Part shown: positions 6,856-15,468 of the stretch, piece by piece
Numbering within the stretch: position 1 is the first letter of the stretch
Layout: the number at the start of each line of letters is the position of its first letter
Assembly: GCA_003153055.1 (NCBI GenBank)
Contig: PMBV01000288.1
Location: 1 to 30,949, forward strand
Source: Myxococcales bacterium
GTDB taxonomy: Bacteria > Myxococcota > Myxococcia > Myxococcales > Myxococcaceae
Direction of reading: 5' to 3'
DNA length: 30,949 nucleotides
Notes under the pieces: model-generated
Told to the model about the DNA's origin: nothing
Database searches by the model: none
Seen by the model: only the letters and a program-made list of their open reading frames with translations
Translations under genes and position numbers: made by a program

Positions 6856-7950
6856 TCAGCGCTCGGTCGGGTCGACGGCCGCGTACGCCTCTCTCGAGAG
6901 CCCCTCGGCGAAGACCTGGTGCTGGGGAGAACCCAGGAGCGAGCCCCCGTCTTCAGGGCCCCTGACAAAGCCTTGCATCAGAGTGGCGACTCGGGCGCTG
7001 GCCTCGTGGAGCCGCTGCATCGACACCTGGCCGGACTCGACGGCTTTCACCACCGCCTCGATGGCGCGCCGCTGGGCCTCTTCATGGCGGCACACCAGGA
7101 AGAGGTCGACGCCCGCGCGCAGACCATCCACCGCGGCGCGCTCCACCGAGTAATGGTCTGCGATGGCGCCCATCTCGAGGTCATCACTGATGATGACGCC
7201 CTCGAAGCCGAGCTCCTCACGGAGCAGCCCCGTCAGCACCTTCGAGCTCATCGTCGCCGGCACGCCGGGCTCCAGTGCCTCGAAGACAACGTGGGCTGTC
7301 ATGATCGACGCGAGCTTGGCCTTGGCGTACGCCTCGAACGGCACCAGCTCGACTTCTCTCAGGCGCTCGAGGGCGTGCGGCAGCGTCGGGAGGTCCAAGT
7401 GCGAGTCCTTCGAGGTGTCTCCATGGCCTGGGAAGTGCTTGCCACATGAGGCGACGCCGCCGGCCTCGAGGCCTTGGGCGAGGGCGACGCCGAGGCGAGC
7501 GACCTCCCGGGCGTCGCTGTGGAGGCTCCGGTCGCCGATGACTGGATTGGCCGGGTTGGTGTCGACGTCGAGCACCGGGGCGAAGTCGAGGTCGAAGCCG
7601 AGGGCCCTCAACTCGAAGGCCAGGAGCCGCCCCACCCGACGGGCGAGCTCGGCGTCCTTGGCCCGGCCCACCTCGCGCATCGGAGGCACCTGGGTGAAGG
7701 GCGTGCCTCGCAGTCGCGCCACGCGGCCGCCCTCCTGGTCCACCGAGGCGAGGAACGGCCGCCGCGCGCGGACCTTGAGCTGGCGGACCAAGCTCGCGAC
7801 CTGCCCCGGGGCCTCGACGTTGCCCTTGAAGAGAATGACTCCAGCGATGCCGTCGTCGACCAGTGACTCGGTGGCCGAGTCGGGCTCGAGACCGGGGAAG
7901 CCGACGACGAAGAGGCCCGCGCAGGTCCGGTAGAGCTGGGAGGTCACCAT
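6856..7950 (-). CDS. nagZ: Beta-N-acetylhexosaminidase NagZ (glycoside hydrolase family 3)
   Basis: The enzyme removes N-acetylglucosamine from anhydromuropeptides during peptidoglycan recycling, normally in the cytoplasm. Diagnostic motifs are present in order: GVILFKGNV, ASVDQEGGRVARLRG, NPANPVIGDRSL, the GH3 NagZ signature KHFPGHGDTSKDSHLDLP with the catalytic His/Asp pair, and ISDDLEMGAI carrying the Asp nucleophile. No signal peptide is visible. I chose ATG 7950 (MVTSQLYR, 364 residues), which places the first conserved segment (CAGLFVVGF) at the usual position. ATG 7962 and ATG 8013 are in frame and none has a strong ribosome site, so the start is uncertain. It diverges from an amidase gene, with about 108 bases between the two. 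No ampD or anmK is adjacent. Confidence 0.93.
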   Translation of the reverse strand: MVTSQLYRTCAGLFVVGFPGLEPDSATESLVDDGIAGVILFKGNVEAPGQVASLVRQLKVRARRPFLASVDQEGGRVARLRGTPFTQVPPMREVGRAKDAELARRVGRLLAFELRALGFDLDFAPVLDVDTNPANPVIGDRSLHSDAREVARLGVALAQGLEAGGVASCGKHFPGHGDTSKDSHLDLPTLPHALERLREVELVPFEAYAKAKLASIMTAHVVFEALEPGVPATMSSKVLTGLLREELGFEGVIISDDLEMGAIADHYSVERAAVDGLRAGVDLFLVCRHEEAQRRAIEAVVKAVESGQVSMQRLHEASARVATLMQGFVRGPEDGGSLLGSPQHQVFAEGLSREAYAAVDPTER

Positions 7951-8058
7951 GGGCCGATGCATGGCACGAGTCGACCCACTGACGGAAGGCCCGCGGCACT
8001 GCGACGGCTTCATCATCCACCTTGTGTTCGAGCGGGGCGACCGTCACCGTGCAACCCA

Positions 8059-9426
8059 ATGCCGCTCCCCACGACCTCCTCCGCGCTGCGTCTCGCCGAG
8101 CAACTCGCCACTCGCCAGCTCAGCAGCGAGGAGTTGGTCACCACGGCCCTCGACCGCATCGAGGCCACTCGTCACCAGCTCGAGGCCTTCGTCGCCGTCT
8201 TCCGCCGGAGCGCGCTTGGGGCTGCCCGGCGCTGCGACCGAGCCAGAGCCCGAGGGGCGGCACTCCCTCCGTTTGCTGGGGTCCCGGTGGCGATCAAGGA
8301 TCAATGCTTCATCCGGTGCCACACGACTCGCTTCGGCAGCGCGGCGCTGCTCCCGGTGCCGTCGCCGGTTGATGACGCCATCGTGGCGCGACTGAGGCGA
8401 GCCGGTTTCATCCCCGTGGGCGCCACCTCGATGTCTGAGCTGGGAGTCATTCCCGTGACGGAGAACCTCATCCACCCACCGGCGAGGAACCCGTGGCGGC
8501 TGACCCAGACACCCGGCGGTTCGAGCGGCGGCTCCGCGGCGGCGGTGGCGGCGGGCCTCGTGCCCCTGGCTCACGGCTCCGACGGTGGTGGCTCGCTGAG
8601 GATCCCCGCCGCGTTCTGCGGGCTGTTCACGATGAAGCCCACCCGGGGCGTGGTGCCCAACGTCCATGGGGCCGATGCCCAGCGGGTGCTGTACACCGAC
8701 GGCCCGCTGGCCACCACCGCCCTCGACGTGGCCGCCGGGCTCGACGTGATGCGAGGCCGGGGCGGCCCCGCGGAGTGGACGGAGGCCGCTCGGGTCGACC
8801 CGGGTTCTCTCTCGGTGAAGGTGTGCACGGCGAGCGGCATCGCCCCCACCGATCCGCGACTGGTCGACGCGGTCAACCGCGTGGCCGACGCGATGGCTCG
8901 GCTCGGCCACCGGGTCGAGCTCGTTCCGGCGCTGAGCGGCGCGACGATGGAGTCCTTCCTCCCGCTCTGGCAGCGGCAAGTAGCCAACACCCCGTTCTTT
9001 CGGCCAGCCAAGGCGCACCCCATCACCGCGTGGCTCTACCGCGAGGGGAGGCGGCTCGACCGGGCGGCCGTCTGGCGGAAGCACCTCGAGCTCCAAGAGG
9101 CCATCGACGCGTGGTGCGGAGAGGCCGACCTCTGTCTCTCGCCGACCACCGGCCTGGTGGCTCCCGTGGTGGGTCTCGGCACCTCGAGCGGCGACCCCCG
9201 CGCCGACTTTGATCGCTTCGTCCCCTTCGCCACGTACACCGCGCCGTTCAACGTCGCGGGCCGGCCGGCAGCGAGTCTCCCCGTCGGGCTGTCCGACGAC
9301 GGGCTCCCCCTCGGGGTCCAACTGGCCGGCCGCCGTGGTGAGGACGCGCGGGTCCTCGCCGCGTGCCATCAGTTGGAGGTCGCGGGAGTCGCCCGGTTCA
9401 CCGCCCCCGGACCCTTGGGAACGTGA
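8059..9426 (+). CDS. Amidase (amidase signature family)
   Basis: The product is 455 residues from ATG 8059 (MPLPTTSSALRL). The amidase-signature Ser-cisSer-Lys triad is visible: Lys80 in VAIKDQ, cis-Ser155 in TPGGSSGGSAAA, and nucleophile Ser179 in GSDGGGSLRIP. The spacings of 75 and 24 match GatA. The usual GSDTGGS is GSDGGGS here. The C-terminal region has the normal TAPFNVAGRPAASLPVG segment. It is most likely a stand-alone amide hydrolase, because no gatB or gatC is beside it and a GatA-like zinc or C-terminal extension is not evident. The substrate is unknown. It is transcribed divergently from nagZ and followed 42 bases later by a methyltransferase gene. Confidence 0.9.
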   Translation: MPLPTTSSALRLAEQLATRQLSSEELVTTALDRIEATRHQLEAFVAVFRRSALGAARRCDRARARGAALPPFAGVPVAIKDQCFIRCHTTRFGSAALLPVPSPVDDAIVARLRRAGFIPVGATSMSELGVIPVTENLIHPPARNPWRLTQTPGGSSGGSAAAVAAGLVPLAHGSDGGGSLRIPAAFCGLFTMKPTRGVVPNVHGADAQRVLYTDGPLATTALDVAAGLDVMRGRGGPAEWTEAARVDPGSLSVKVCTASGIAPTDPRLVDAVNRVADAMARLGHRVELVPALSGATMESFLPLWQRQVANTPFFRPAKAHPITAWLYREGRRLDRAAVWRKHLELQEAIDAWCGEADLCLSPTTGLVAPVVGLGTSSGDPRADFDRFVPFATYTAPFNVAGRPAASLPVGLSDDGLPLGVQLAGRRGEDARVLAACHQLEVAGVARFTAPGPLGT

Positions 9427-9468
9427 GGCGCGTCGCCGGCCGGAAGGCTTTGGGCTATAGCCGTGTGC

Positions 9469-10122
9469 ATGCGGACGATGCTCCTGGTTACCCTGACGCT
9501 CGTCTTCGTCTCCTGCGCTCACCAGAGCCCGATGACGAACGAGCACGGCCTCCACCGTCGGTTCGACGACGCCGATGAATGGGCCCGGCGCTTCGAGGAC
9601 CCCAAACGCGACGAGTGGCAGAAGCCCGACGAGGTCATCAAGCACCTCGGGCTCGCCCCTGACTCCAAGGTGGCCGACATCGGCGCGGCGACGGGCTACT
9701 TCCCAGTGCGGGTGGCTCACGCGGTGCCGCGGGGCCACGTCTACGGAGTGGATATCGAGTCGTCGATGACCGAGTACCTGGCCAAACGAGCCGAGCGGGA
9801 GGGCCTGTCGAATCTCACGGCGATCCTCGGCGCGCCCGATGACGCCAAGCTGCCCGAGTCGGTGGACCTCGTCATGGTGGTCGACACCTACCACCACATC
9901 GGCTCGCGCCCGGCGTACTTCAAGAAGCTCAAAGAGAGCGTCACCGCCAACGGGCACCTCGTCATCATCGACTTCACCAAGCGATCCAGCATGGGCCCGC
10001 CGAGCGCCGCCAAGGTGGAGGTCGATCAGGTCATCGAGGAGCTTCGGACCGCCGGCTGGATGTTCTCGGCACGCCACGAGGTGCTGCCGGAGCAGTACTT
10101 CCTCGTGTTCAGCAAGTCCTGA
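9469..10122 (+). CDS. Putative lipoprotein with a class I SAM-dependent methyltransferase domain
   Basis: The product is 217 residues from ATG 9469; a GTG at 9463 would add two residues. The N-terminus is a short hydrophobic signal ending in a lipobox-like FVSC (Cys16), so export and lipidation are predicted. After it comes a class I methyltransferase fold. Motif I is VADIGAATGYF with an Asp-X-Gly-X-X-X-Gly pattern at about residues 69-76, followed by VYGVDIESSM (acidic end of strand 2), ESVDLVMVVDTYHHI (motif IV region) and HLVIIDFTKR. Similar signal-bearing predicted methyltransferases are known in proteobacteria, but how they would obtain SAM outside the cytoplasm is unclear. The substrate is unknown. 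It lies 42 bases downstream of the amidase and may share its transcript; it converges on the His-rich lipoprotein gene. Confidence 0.8.
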   Translation: MRTMLLVTLTLVFVSCAHQSPMTNEHGLHRRFDDADEWARRFEDPKRDEWQKPDEVIKHLGLAPDSKVADIGAATGYFPVRVAHAVPRGHVYGVDIESSMTEYLAKRAEREGLSNLTAILGAPDDAKLPESVDLVMVVDTYHHIGSRPAYFKKLKESVTANGHLVIIDFTKRSSMGPPSAAKVEVDQVIEELRTAGWMFSARHEVLPEQYFLVFSKS

Positions 10123-10161
10123 ACCACCGCGAGACCGAGACAGCCAGCGGTCAGCCGGGCG

Positions 10162-10632
10162 TCAACCACAGACCAGCTTCACCGAGTGGAGGTGCGACGC
10201 ATCGCCAGTGGAATTGAAGACGGTGGTCGTCACGGCTTGGCCATTGAGCAGTTGTGTGAACTGCGCCGCGGTGAGCTCGATGGAGTGCGTGTGCTGACCT
10301 GTCACGCCGTGGAGGTAGCTCTGCGTCTGGTCGGCCGTGATGTCGGCGAGGGGAATGGTGAGATGGTGCTCGTGGGCGGCTTCGATGCCACTCTCGAGGG
10401 CGCCGAGCGTCCCGAGGCTCGCCACGTTCGAGGCCGTGATGGCGTTGCTGCAAGCAGGCCCACCTCCGCCACCACCTCCCGCCCCGCCGCTGCCTCCACC
10501 ACCTCCTCCCGAGCCCCCTGCTCCACCCGCGCCGCTGCCGCCGCCCGTTCCTCCCATGGTCGCCGGGCCGCAGCTAAGCAACTCGGAGCCGAGGAGAATC
10601 ACCGTGACCTTCAGAAATTCTTTTCGATTCAT
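10162..10632 (-). CDS. Lipoprotein with Gly-rich linker and His-rich C-terminal domain
   Basis: The product is 156 residues from ATG 10632, which follows GGAGG four bases upstream; the longer open frame upstream has no such site. Residues 1-21 form a lipoprotein signal with lipobox LLSC (Cys21). Residues 22-58 are almost only Gly, Ser and Ala, a likely flexible tether. The C-terminal part begins after PACSNAI and holds clustered histidines (AAHEHHLTIP, GQHTHSIELTAAQF, ASHLHSVKLVC). They are spaced as beta-strand pairs and would suit metal binding, and a Cys near each end of this part could form a disulfide. I recall similar HTHSIELT-type domains in myxobacterial lipoproteins but know no assigned function. 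It lies downstream of a large membrane protein gene on the same strand (77-base gap). Confidence 0.78.
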   Translation of the reverse strand: MNRKEFLKVTVILLGSELLSCGPATMGGTGGGSGAGGAGGSGGGGGGSGGAGGGGGGGPACSNAITASNVASLGTLGALESGIEAAHEHHLTIPLADITADQTQSYLHGVTGQHTHSIELTAAQFTQLLNGQAVTTTVFNSTGDASHLHSVKLVCG

Positions 10633-10709
10633 GTGGCCTCCAAGACTCGGGTGCCCCGTAACGACCAGGCACTTGGCGCGCCACGTGGGTCTTGGGTCAC
10701 GTCGCGTCG

Positions 10710-12308
10710 TCAGCGCGCCCCTTGGCGAAGCCGGCCATACCAGACAGTATGGTCGAACTCCTGCCACTCGAGCGCGGGGATCCCCGGCTTCTCCTCCGAG
10801 AGGACCACCAACCGGTCCTCCGGCCGCAGTTTGGCCACCCAGGGCTCGAACGTCGACCATCGGCCGTTGCTCTTCTGAATGGCCTTCAAGACGGCCCTAT
10901 TCTCGTCGGCCATCAGCCCAGCCTCGTAGCCATAGGCGTACCTCCAGTCGCCCTGAGGGAAGGTGAAGAAGAGCCGGAGGAACACGTCGAGCTGCCAGCT
11001 GTAGAGGATGCCGCCTGGCCGCGGCAGCCACTCGGCGAGGGCGTCGAGCGAGCCCGCCTGAGCGTCGCCTCGGGCCGTGGCGGCTGGAGCGAACTGATTG
11101 TAACTCCATCGCTCGTTGTTGTCGGCGGTGAAGCCCGACCAGAGGGCCGCGGCCGCGAAGAGCGTGAGGAGCACCCGGCGTGGCGAGTCGCCTGGCAGCG
11201 AGGCCTCGGCGATGGCCTCGAGCTGAAACGCGAGGAGCAGGAGGAGCGCCGGCAATGACCACTCGGTGAAGAAGCGCGCCACTCGAAGGCCCGGCACGAA
11301 GGCCAGCAGCATCAGCGCGACCAGCGGTCCGTCTCGCTCCACGTCGAGCCAATGGCCCGTCAGGTGCCGCCGGAGCGCGCTCACCCCGGCGAGGACCGCC
11401 AGCCCGACGGCCCCACCGAAGTAGGGCCGAAACTCCCCCACCAGAATGGAGGCCTCGGTCCCCTGACCGAAGGCCCGGCCCACCAGCACCACTTGCTGGG
11501 CGAGGTAACCGAAGGGGTGGCCTGTGAGGCTCGCGCCCAGCAGGGCTCCCGCGAGCCAACAACCGAGCAGCTCGACGCCCGCTCGACGCCGGCCAGCGAG
11601 CACGAACGCGGCCCCGGGGAGCCACCACAAGTACCACACCGTGCCGTGCATCCAGACCGACAGCCCGATGCCCGCCGTCGTCACCAGCCAGCGGACGAAG
11701 TCGGTTGGTGAATTCTGGACGCCCCTTGTCCTTTTTTCACCACTCGATTCTGACCTCCAGGCCACCAGCACCAGCAGGAGCACCGCGAACGTCAGCAGGT
11801 ACGGCCGACCCCGGGTGAGGCGATGGGCGACGACGTCGGGCATGGCGAGCACGGCCAGCATGAGGCTGGTGAGGTAGGCCTCCGGCCGTCGGAAGGCGGG
11901 CAGCGGCGAGAGCGTCACCACGAGGAAGAGCGCCACGTACGAGATGACCACCAACCCCGCCGCCGAGGCGCCCGACAGCCGATGCACGGCCGAGAGCGTG
12001 GCGTGCCACCCGGGGTGCTCGTCGAGGTGCACGCCGGGCGGCATCACCAGCACGTCGGACCAAGCTCGTCCCACCACCGCCTTCGCGGCGTGGCGGAGGC
12101 AGTCGTCGAAGGGGAGGAAGTGGTAGAGGGTCGCGAGGGTGAATGGAATCGCGAAGAGCGTGAGGTAACACACCACGCGCACGAGCAGGTCCACCACCCG
12201 GCGTGACGGCATCTGGAGTCTCAGGGCATCGGGCACCGGGCCCGAATGGTACTCGGCGCCCTCGAGGCCCACCGACGGAAAGCGCAACGGCGGTGCGAAT
12301 CGTCTCAT
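10710..12308 (-). CDS. Polytopic membrane protein, possible GT-C-type glycosyltransferase
   Basis: The product is 532 residues from ATG 12308; ATG 12212 (MPSRRVVDLLVRV) is an equally plausible start because the first 32 residues are not hydrophobic and neither start has a good ribosome site. About ten or more hydrophobic helices span residues 40-390, followed by a soluble C-terminal region of about 130 residues (NNERWSYNQFAP onward). After the first membrane helix come FDDCLRHAAKAV and a later DEHPGWHATLS. Acidic motifs in the first large loop are typical of GT-C lipid-sugar glycosyltransferases, which is why I suggest that class; I cannot place it in a named family. It begins 24 bases after the stop of the upstream hybrid kinase gene on the same strand, so the two are probably cotranscribed. 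Confidence 0.72.
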   Translation of the reverse strand: MRRFAPPLRFPSVGLEGAEYHSGPVPDALRLQMPSRRVVDLLVRVVCYLTLFAIPFTLATLYHFLPFDDCLRHAAKAVVGRAWSDVLVMPPGVHLDEHPGWHATLSAVHRLSGASAAGLVVISYVALFLVVTLSPLPAFRRPEAYLTSLMLAVLAMPDVVAHRLTRGRPYLLTFAVLLLVLVAWRSESSGEKRTRGVQNSPTDFVRWLVTTAGIGLSVWMHGTVWYLWWLPGAAFVLAGRRRAGVELLGCWLAGALLGASLTGHPFGYLAQQVVLVGRAFGQGTEASILVGEFRPYFGGAVGLAVLAGVSALRRHLTGHWLDVERDGPLVALMLLAFVPGLRVARFFTEWSLPALLLLLAFQLEAIAEASLPGDSPRRVLLTLFAAAALWSGFTADNNERWSYNQFAPAATARGDAQAGSLDALAEWLPRPGGILYSWQLDVFLRLFFTFPQGDWRYAYGYEAGLMADENRAVLKAIQKSNGRWSTFEPWVAKLRPEDRLVVLSEEKPGIPALEWQEFDHTVWYGRLRQGAR

Positions 12309-12332
12309 GGGCGGGACCGAAGTCGCGCCAAA

Positions 12333-15332
12333 TCAGCTCGCCAACCGCCTCCCCTGCTGAAGGTGGAGCAGGGTCTCGAGGAGCTGCGTTCGAAGCACGG
12401 GCTTCTCGAGGATGGCGTCGATGCCCTCGGCGCTCCCCGCCTTCAACACGCGCTCACGGCCGAAGCTCGTCGCCATCATCACCATCGAGACCGAGCCCCA
12501 GCTTCCCATGAGCGAGCGGGCCCTGCGGGCGAGCTCGAGCCCATCCATGCCCGGCATCGCGCAATCGATGAGGAGCACCTCGAAGGGCCGCCCCGCCCGC
12601 GCCGCCTCCTCCACCGCCCTGAGCGCCGTGGCGCCGGAGCGCGCGAGGGTCACGTCGACGGCCATGGGTTCGAGCAACCTGGCGACCGCGCAGCGCGCCG
12701 ACTCGCGATCATCCACCACCAGCGCTCGCATCCCCTCGAGGGCGTCGAGCCGCCAGGTCCCCGAGCGCGCCTCCGCCACGGCGATGGGGAGGAACACCCG
12801 GAAGGTGCAGCCACCACCTGGCGCGCTCTCCACCACCAGCTCCCCATTCATCAGGCACACCAGGCGATGGCTCAAGGCCAGCCCCAGACCTTCGCCCGGC
12901 GCCTCGAGGTCCGCCGGCTGGCCGCCTCGAAATGGCTCCAGCAGCCGACCGACATCCTCCGCCGGGAGGTCAGTCACGGTGCCGAGCACCGAGACCATGA
13001 TGCCGGAGCCAGCGATGGCCCGCTCGACGAGGACGCGCACCTCTCCGTTGCCCACGTGGGTGACGGCGTGGCTCACCAGGTTGTGGAGCAGTTGGCCGAC
13101 GCGCGCTGCATCGCCATGCAGGCTGGTGGGCGCCTCGGGGGCCACCTCGAAGACGAGCTCGCTCCCCTGCTCCTCGGCCCGGGGCGAGCAACCGGTCGCC
13201 GTTTCGCGCAGCACGTCCTCGAGGGAGAAGTCGTGCAGGTCGAGCTTGAGCTGCCCGGCCTCGATGCGGGTGAAGTCAGCGAGGTCGCTCAGCATGCCCA
13301 GCGCCGCCCTTGAGGCGAGCCGGATTCGCTCGAGGTACCGCCGCTGGGCCGCGTCGAGCATGGTGTCGAGCAGCACGTCGGCCAGCCCGGCGACGACGGT
13401 CGCGGGGCCGCGGAGCTCGCTGCTGGCGTGCTCCAGGAGCTCGTCCTTCGCCCGCCTCGCGTCCTCGGCCTGGCGCCGAGCGTTGTCGAGAGCCGCTTCC
13501 CGCTCGCGCTCGACGGTGATGTCTCGACTGGTGCCGACCAGGCGCGCGGGCCGCCCTCGAGCGTCGCGCTCCAGCACCCCGGCCGAGTGGAGCCATCGCG
13601 TCGCCCCCGAGGGGAGCAGCAGCCGGCTCTCGAAGGCGAACGGAGTTCCGCTGTGGGTGCCCTCGTCGAGCGTGGCGGTGGCGCGGGCCAGGTCATCGGG
13701 GTGGCAACGGTCCCTCCAGGTGTCGAGGTTCAAGAGCGACCCCCGCATCGTGGAGGGGACCTCGAGCAGCTCGAACATCTGCTCGTCCCAGTGGAGGGTG
13801 CCGTCGGAGAGGTCTTGAACCCAAACGCCCAGCCCCGTCGCCTCCATGGAGCGTTTCAGCTGCTGGCGGGCCGAGGAGAGCGCGTCGGCCGCGAGGTGTG
13901 CCTCGGTGATGTCCACCAGCAGCACCATCAAGTGGGGCGCCCCGTTGATGGAGACCCGCGCCAGCTGGCGCTCGGCCCACAGGTCCTTGTCGAACGCGGT
14001 GACGACGTGCACCGGGTCGCGCCGCGGCCGGCCCGTCCCCAGCACCGACTCGCCCAGCTGGCGCAGCTCTGGATCCTTCCACGCGAACCGCTCGGCCTCC
14101 AACTGCTCCCGGCCGCAGCCCACCATTCCAGCGAAGGCCTCGTTCACCAGCGCGCAGGAGCCGTCGACCCGGTATACGGCGAGGCCCACCGGAGCTTTGA
14201 GAATCACCGTCTGGGTGAAGAGCGTGTTTTCGGTCAGGGTCCGCTCCAGGCTCCGTTGGTCGGTCACGTCGCAGAAGACGCCGATGAGCCGGTGAATGTC
14301 CCTGCCCGGCTCCAAGAGCGGAGCCAGGGTCGACCGAATGAACCGGACGCCCTGGGGCAGCGAACGCTCGACCTCCTCATGGTAGGTTGTGCCGGCCCGC
14401 ACACACTTGGCCATCGACTCGGCGAAGGCCGACAGGGCCGACGTGTCGGTCGCCGTGCCCAGCAGCTCGGCCCGGAGCTGGCCGAACAGCCGCTCGAACG
14501 CCGGGTTGACGTCGACGTAGCGGAAGCGCTCGCCCACGAGCTCGCACAGCATGATGGCATCGGGGGAGCCGTCGAAGACCTGCCGGTACCGCAGCGCCCG
14601 CTCGGCCAGCTCCATACGATGTCGTACGGCCGCCGACCGCGCGGCCTCGTAGGGGCGAGCGGCCAGGGGAAAGACGAGGTCTCTGGCGATGAGCGCGAAA
14701 CCGGCCGCCTTCGACAGGTCACTCAGCACGGCCAACGCGTCATGCGGGCCCCGCGAGAGGAGCCCGAGCACGGCGCTCACCAGGCACGCGAGAGCCGCCG
14801 ACGGCGAGAGGCCTTGGGCGGGCCGACGGGCGAGCAAGGCCCAGGTGAACAACCCGACCACCCCGAGCCGAGACCACGGCGCCGAGACTTCGAAGAGGCC
14901 GAGGCCCATCACCGCGAGGCCGCTCGATGCGACGACGAGGGTCCGCCTCGACGCCTTCTTGGTGGGCCCATGGAGGCCTGAGTCACCGTTGGCGAGAAAC
15001 GCGACGGCCGTGAGGCACGCCGTAATCGTAGGGAGGGCGCGATGGACGGCCTCGGGCCAGCCGAACAGCTGCGCTGAGCCCAGCACTCCAACACCGAGGA
15101 ACAGGGCCCCGATGACCTGGCCGCCGCCCCGCTCGCCCGAGCCCCGCGCGGCCGTGAGCTCAAGCAAATAGAGGTTCAGCGAAACGAGGGCGGCGAAGAG
15201 CTCCACCTCGGCGTGGAGCACCAAGGGGCCTCGCGCACCGAGGAGCAGACCGAGCGCCAGTGTAGCCCCAGCCAACACACCAGCCACGACCAAGGGGCGG
15301 CTTCGCGAGGGGTGCGTGTCTGGCAGACCCAT
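12333..15332 (-). CDS. Membrane-bound multi-PAS hybrid sensor (histidine kinase/response regulator) with degenerate kinase boxes
   Basis: The product is 999 residues from ATG 15332. Order: a MASE3-like multi-helix membrane module (about 1-215, with LHAEVELFAALVS), three PAS domains (about 245-350, 360-470 and 485-600, the last with a PAC segment ending LVGTSRDITVERE), a HisKA-like dimerisation region (625-690), a HATPase-like domain (735-850) and a receiver (868-999). The receiver is intact, with Asp874/875, phosphoacceptor Asp923 (LLIDCAMPGMDG) and Lys in LEKPV. The kinase core is not. The H-box reads EHASSELRGPA, with Ser638 where the phosphoacceptor His should be. The N-box reads NLVSHAVTHV, with His755 in place of Asn. 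The G1 box is lost (VSVLGTVTDLP), though GEGLGLAL (G2) remains. It is probably a pseudokinase acting allosterically or receiving phosphate from another kinase. It is followed closely by a membrane protein gene. Confidence 0.88.
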   Translation of the reverse strand: MGLPDTHPSRSRPLVVAGVLAGATLALGLLLGARGPLVLHAEVELFAALVSLNLYLLELTAARGSGERGGGQVIGALFLGVGVLGSAQLFGWPEAVHRALPTITACLTAVAFLANGDSGLHGPTKKASRRTLVVASSGLAVMGLGLFEVSAPWSRLGVVGLFTWALLARRPAQGLSPSAALACLVSAVLGLLSRGPHDALAVLSDLSKAAGFALIARDLVFPLAARPYEAARSAAVRHRMELAERALRYRQVFDGSPDAIMLCELVGERFRYVDVNPAFERLFGQLRAELLGTATDTSALSAFAESMAKCVRAGTTYHEEVERSLPQGVRFIRSTLAPLLEPGRDIHRLIGVFCDVTDQRSLERTLTENTLFTQTVILKAPVGLAVYRVDGSCALVNEAFAGMVGCGREQLEAERFAWKDPELRQLGESVLGTGRPRRDPVHVVTAFDKDLWAERQLARVSINGAPHLMVLLVDITEAHLAADALSSARQQLKRSMEATGLGVWVQDLSDGTLHWDEQMFELLEVPSTMRGSLLNLDTWRDRCHPDDLARATATLDEGTHSGTPFAFESRLLLPSGATRWLHSAGVLERDARGRPARLVGTSRDITVEREREAALDNARRQAEDARRAKDELLEHASSELRGPATVVAGLADVLLDTMLDAAQRRYLERIRLASRAALGMLSDLADFTRIEAGQLKLDLHDFSLEDVLRETATGCSPRAEEQGSELVFEVAPEAPTSLHGDAARVGQLLHNLVSHAVTHVGNGEVRVLVERAIAGSGIMVSVLGTVTDLPAEDVGRLLEPFRGGQPADLEAPGEGLGLALSHRLVCLMNGELVVESAPGGGCTFRVFLPIAVAEARSGTWRLDALEGMRALVVDDRESARCAVARLLEPMAVDVTLARSGATALRAVEEAARAGRPFEVLLIDCAMPGMDGLELARRARSLMGSWGSVSMVMMATSFGRERVLKAGSAEGIDAILEKPVLRTQLLETLLHLQQGRRLAS

Positions 15333-15419
15333 TTCGTCCGTTCATCATGCAGGACGTGGGCCCCGAGGTAACCGGGCAACCCGTGGGCTTTGCGACCATT
15401 CTGCCGCTCTTCGGAGATT

Positions 15420-15435
15420 CTCCGGGCACCCGGAG
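15420..15435. other. Short GC-rich inverted repeat in a 136-base intergenic gap
   Basis: CTCCGGG (15420-15426) and CCCGGAG (15429-15435) form a perfect 7-base inverted repeat with a 2-base centre, between the hybrid kinase start and the stop of the ADP-ribosyl-cyclase-like gene. It lies downstream of that gene on its own strand but has no U-tract, so a terminator role is only a possibility. Nothing else was recognised in the gap. Confidence 0.3.
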
Positions 15436-15468
15436 GGTTGGAAGGGCCCCGGGACCGTGACAGAGAGC

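Noticed and set aside
8044..10077. 677-codon minus-strand frame across the amidase and methyltransferase genes
   Set aside because: Both plus-strand genes have clear catalytic motifs; the opposite frame is His/Arg/Gly-rich and arises from third-position GC bias.
10458..10550. Repetitive CCACCTCC-rich tract resembling a tandem repeat
   Set aside because: It is explained by codons for the Gly/Ser/Ala-rich tether of the His-rich lipoprotein; no regular unit could be defined.
12246..14981. Several long plus-strand frames opposite the multi-PAS hybrid sensor
   Set aside because: Composition typical of antisense GC-rich frames; the minus-strand domains are unambiguous.
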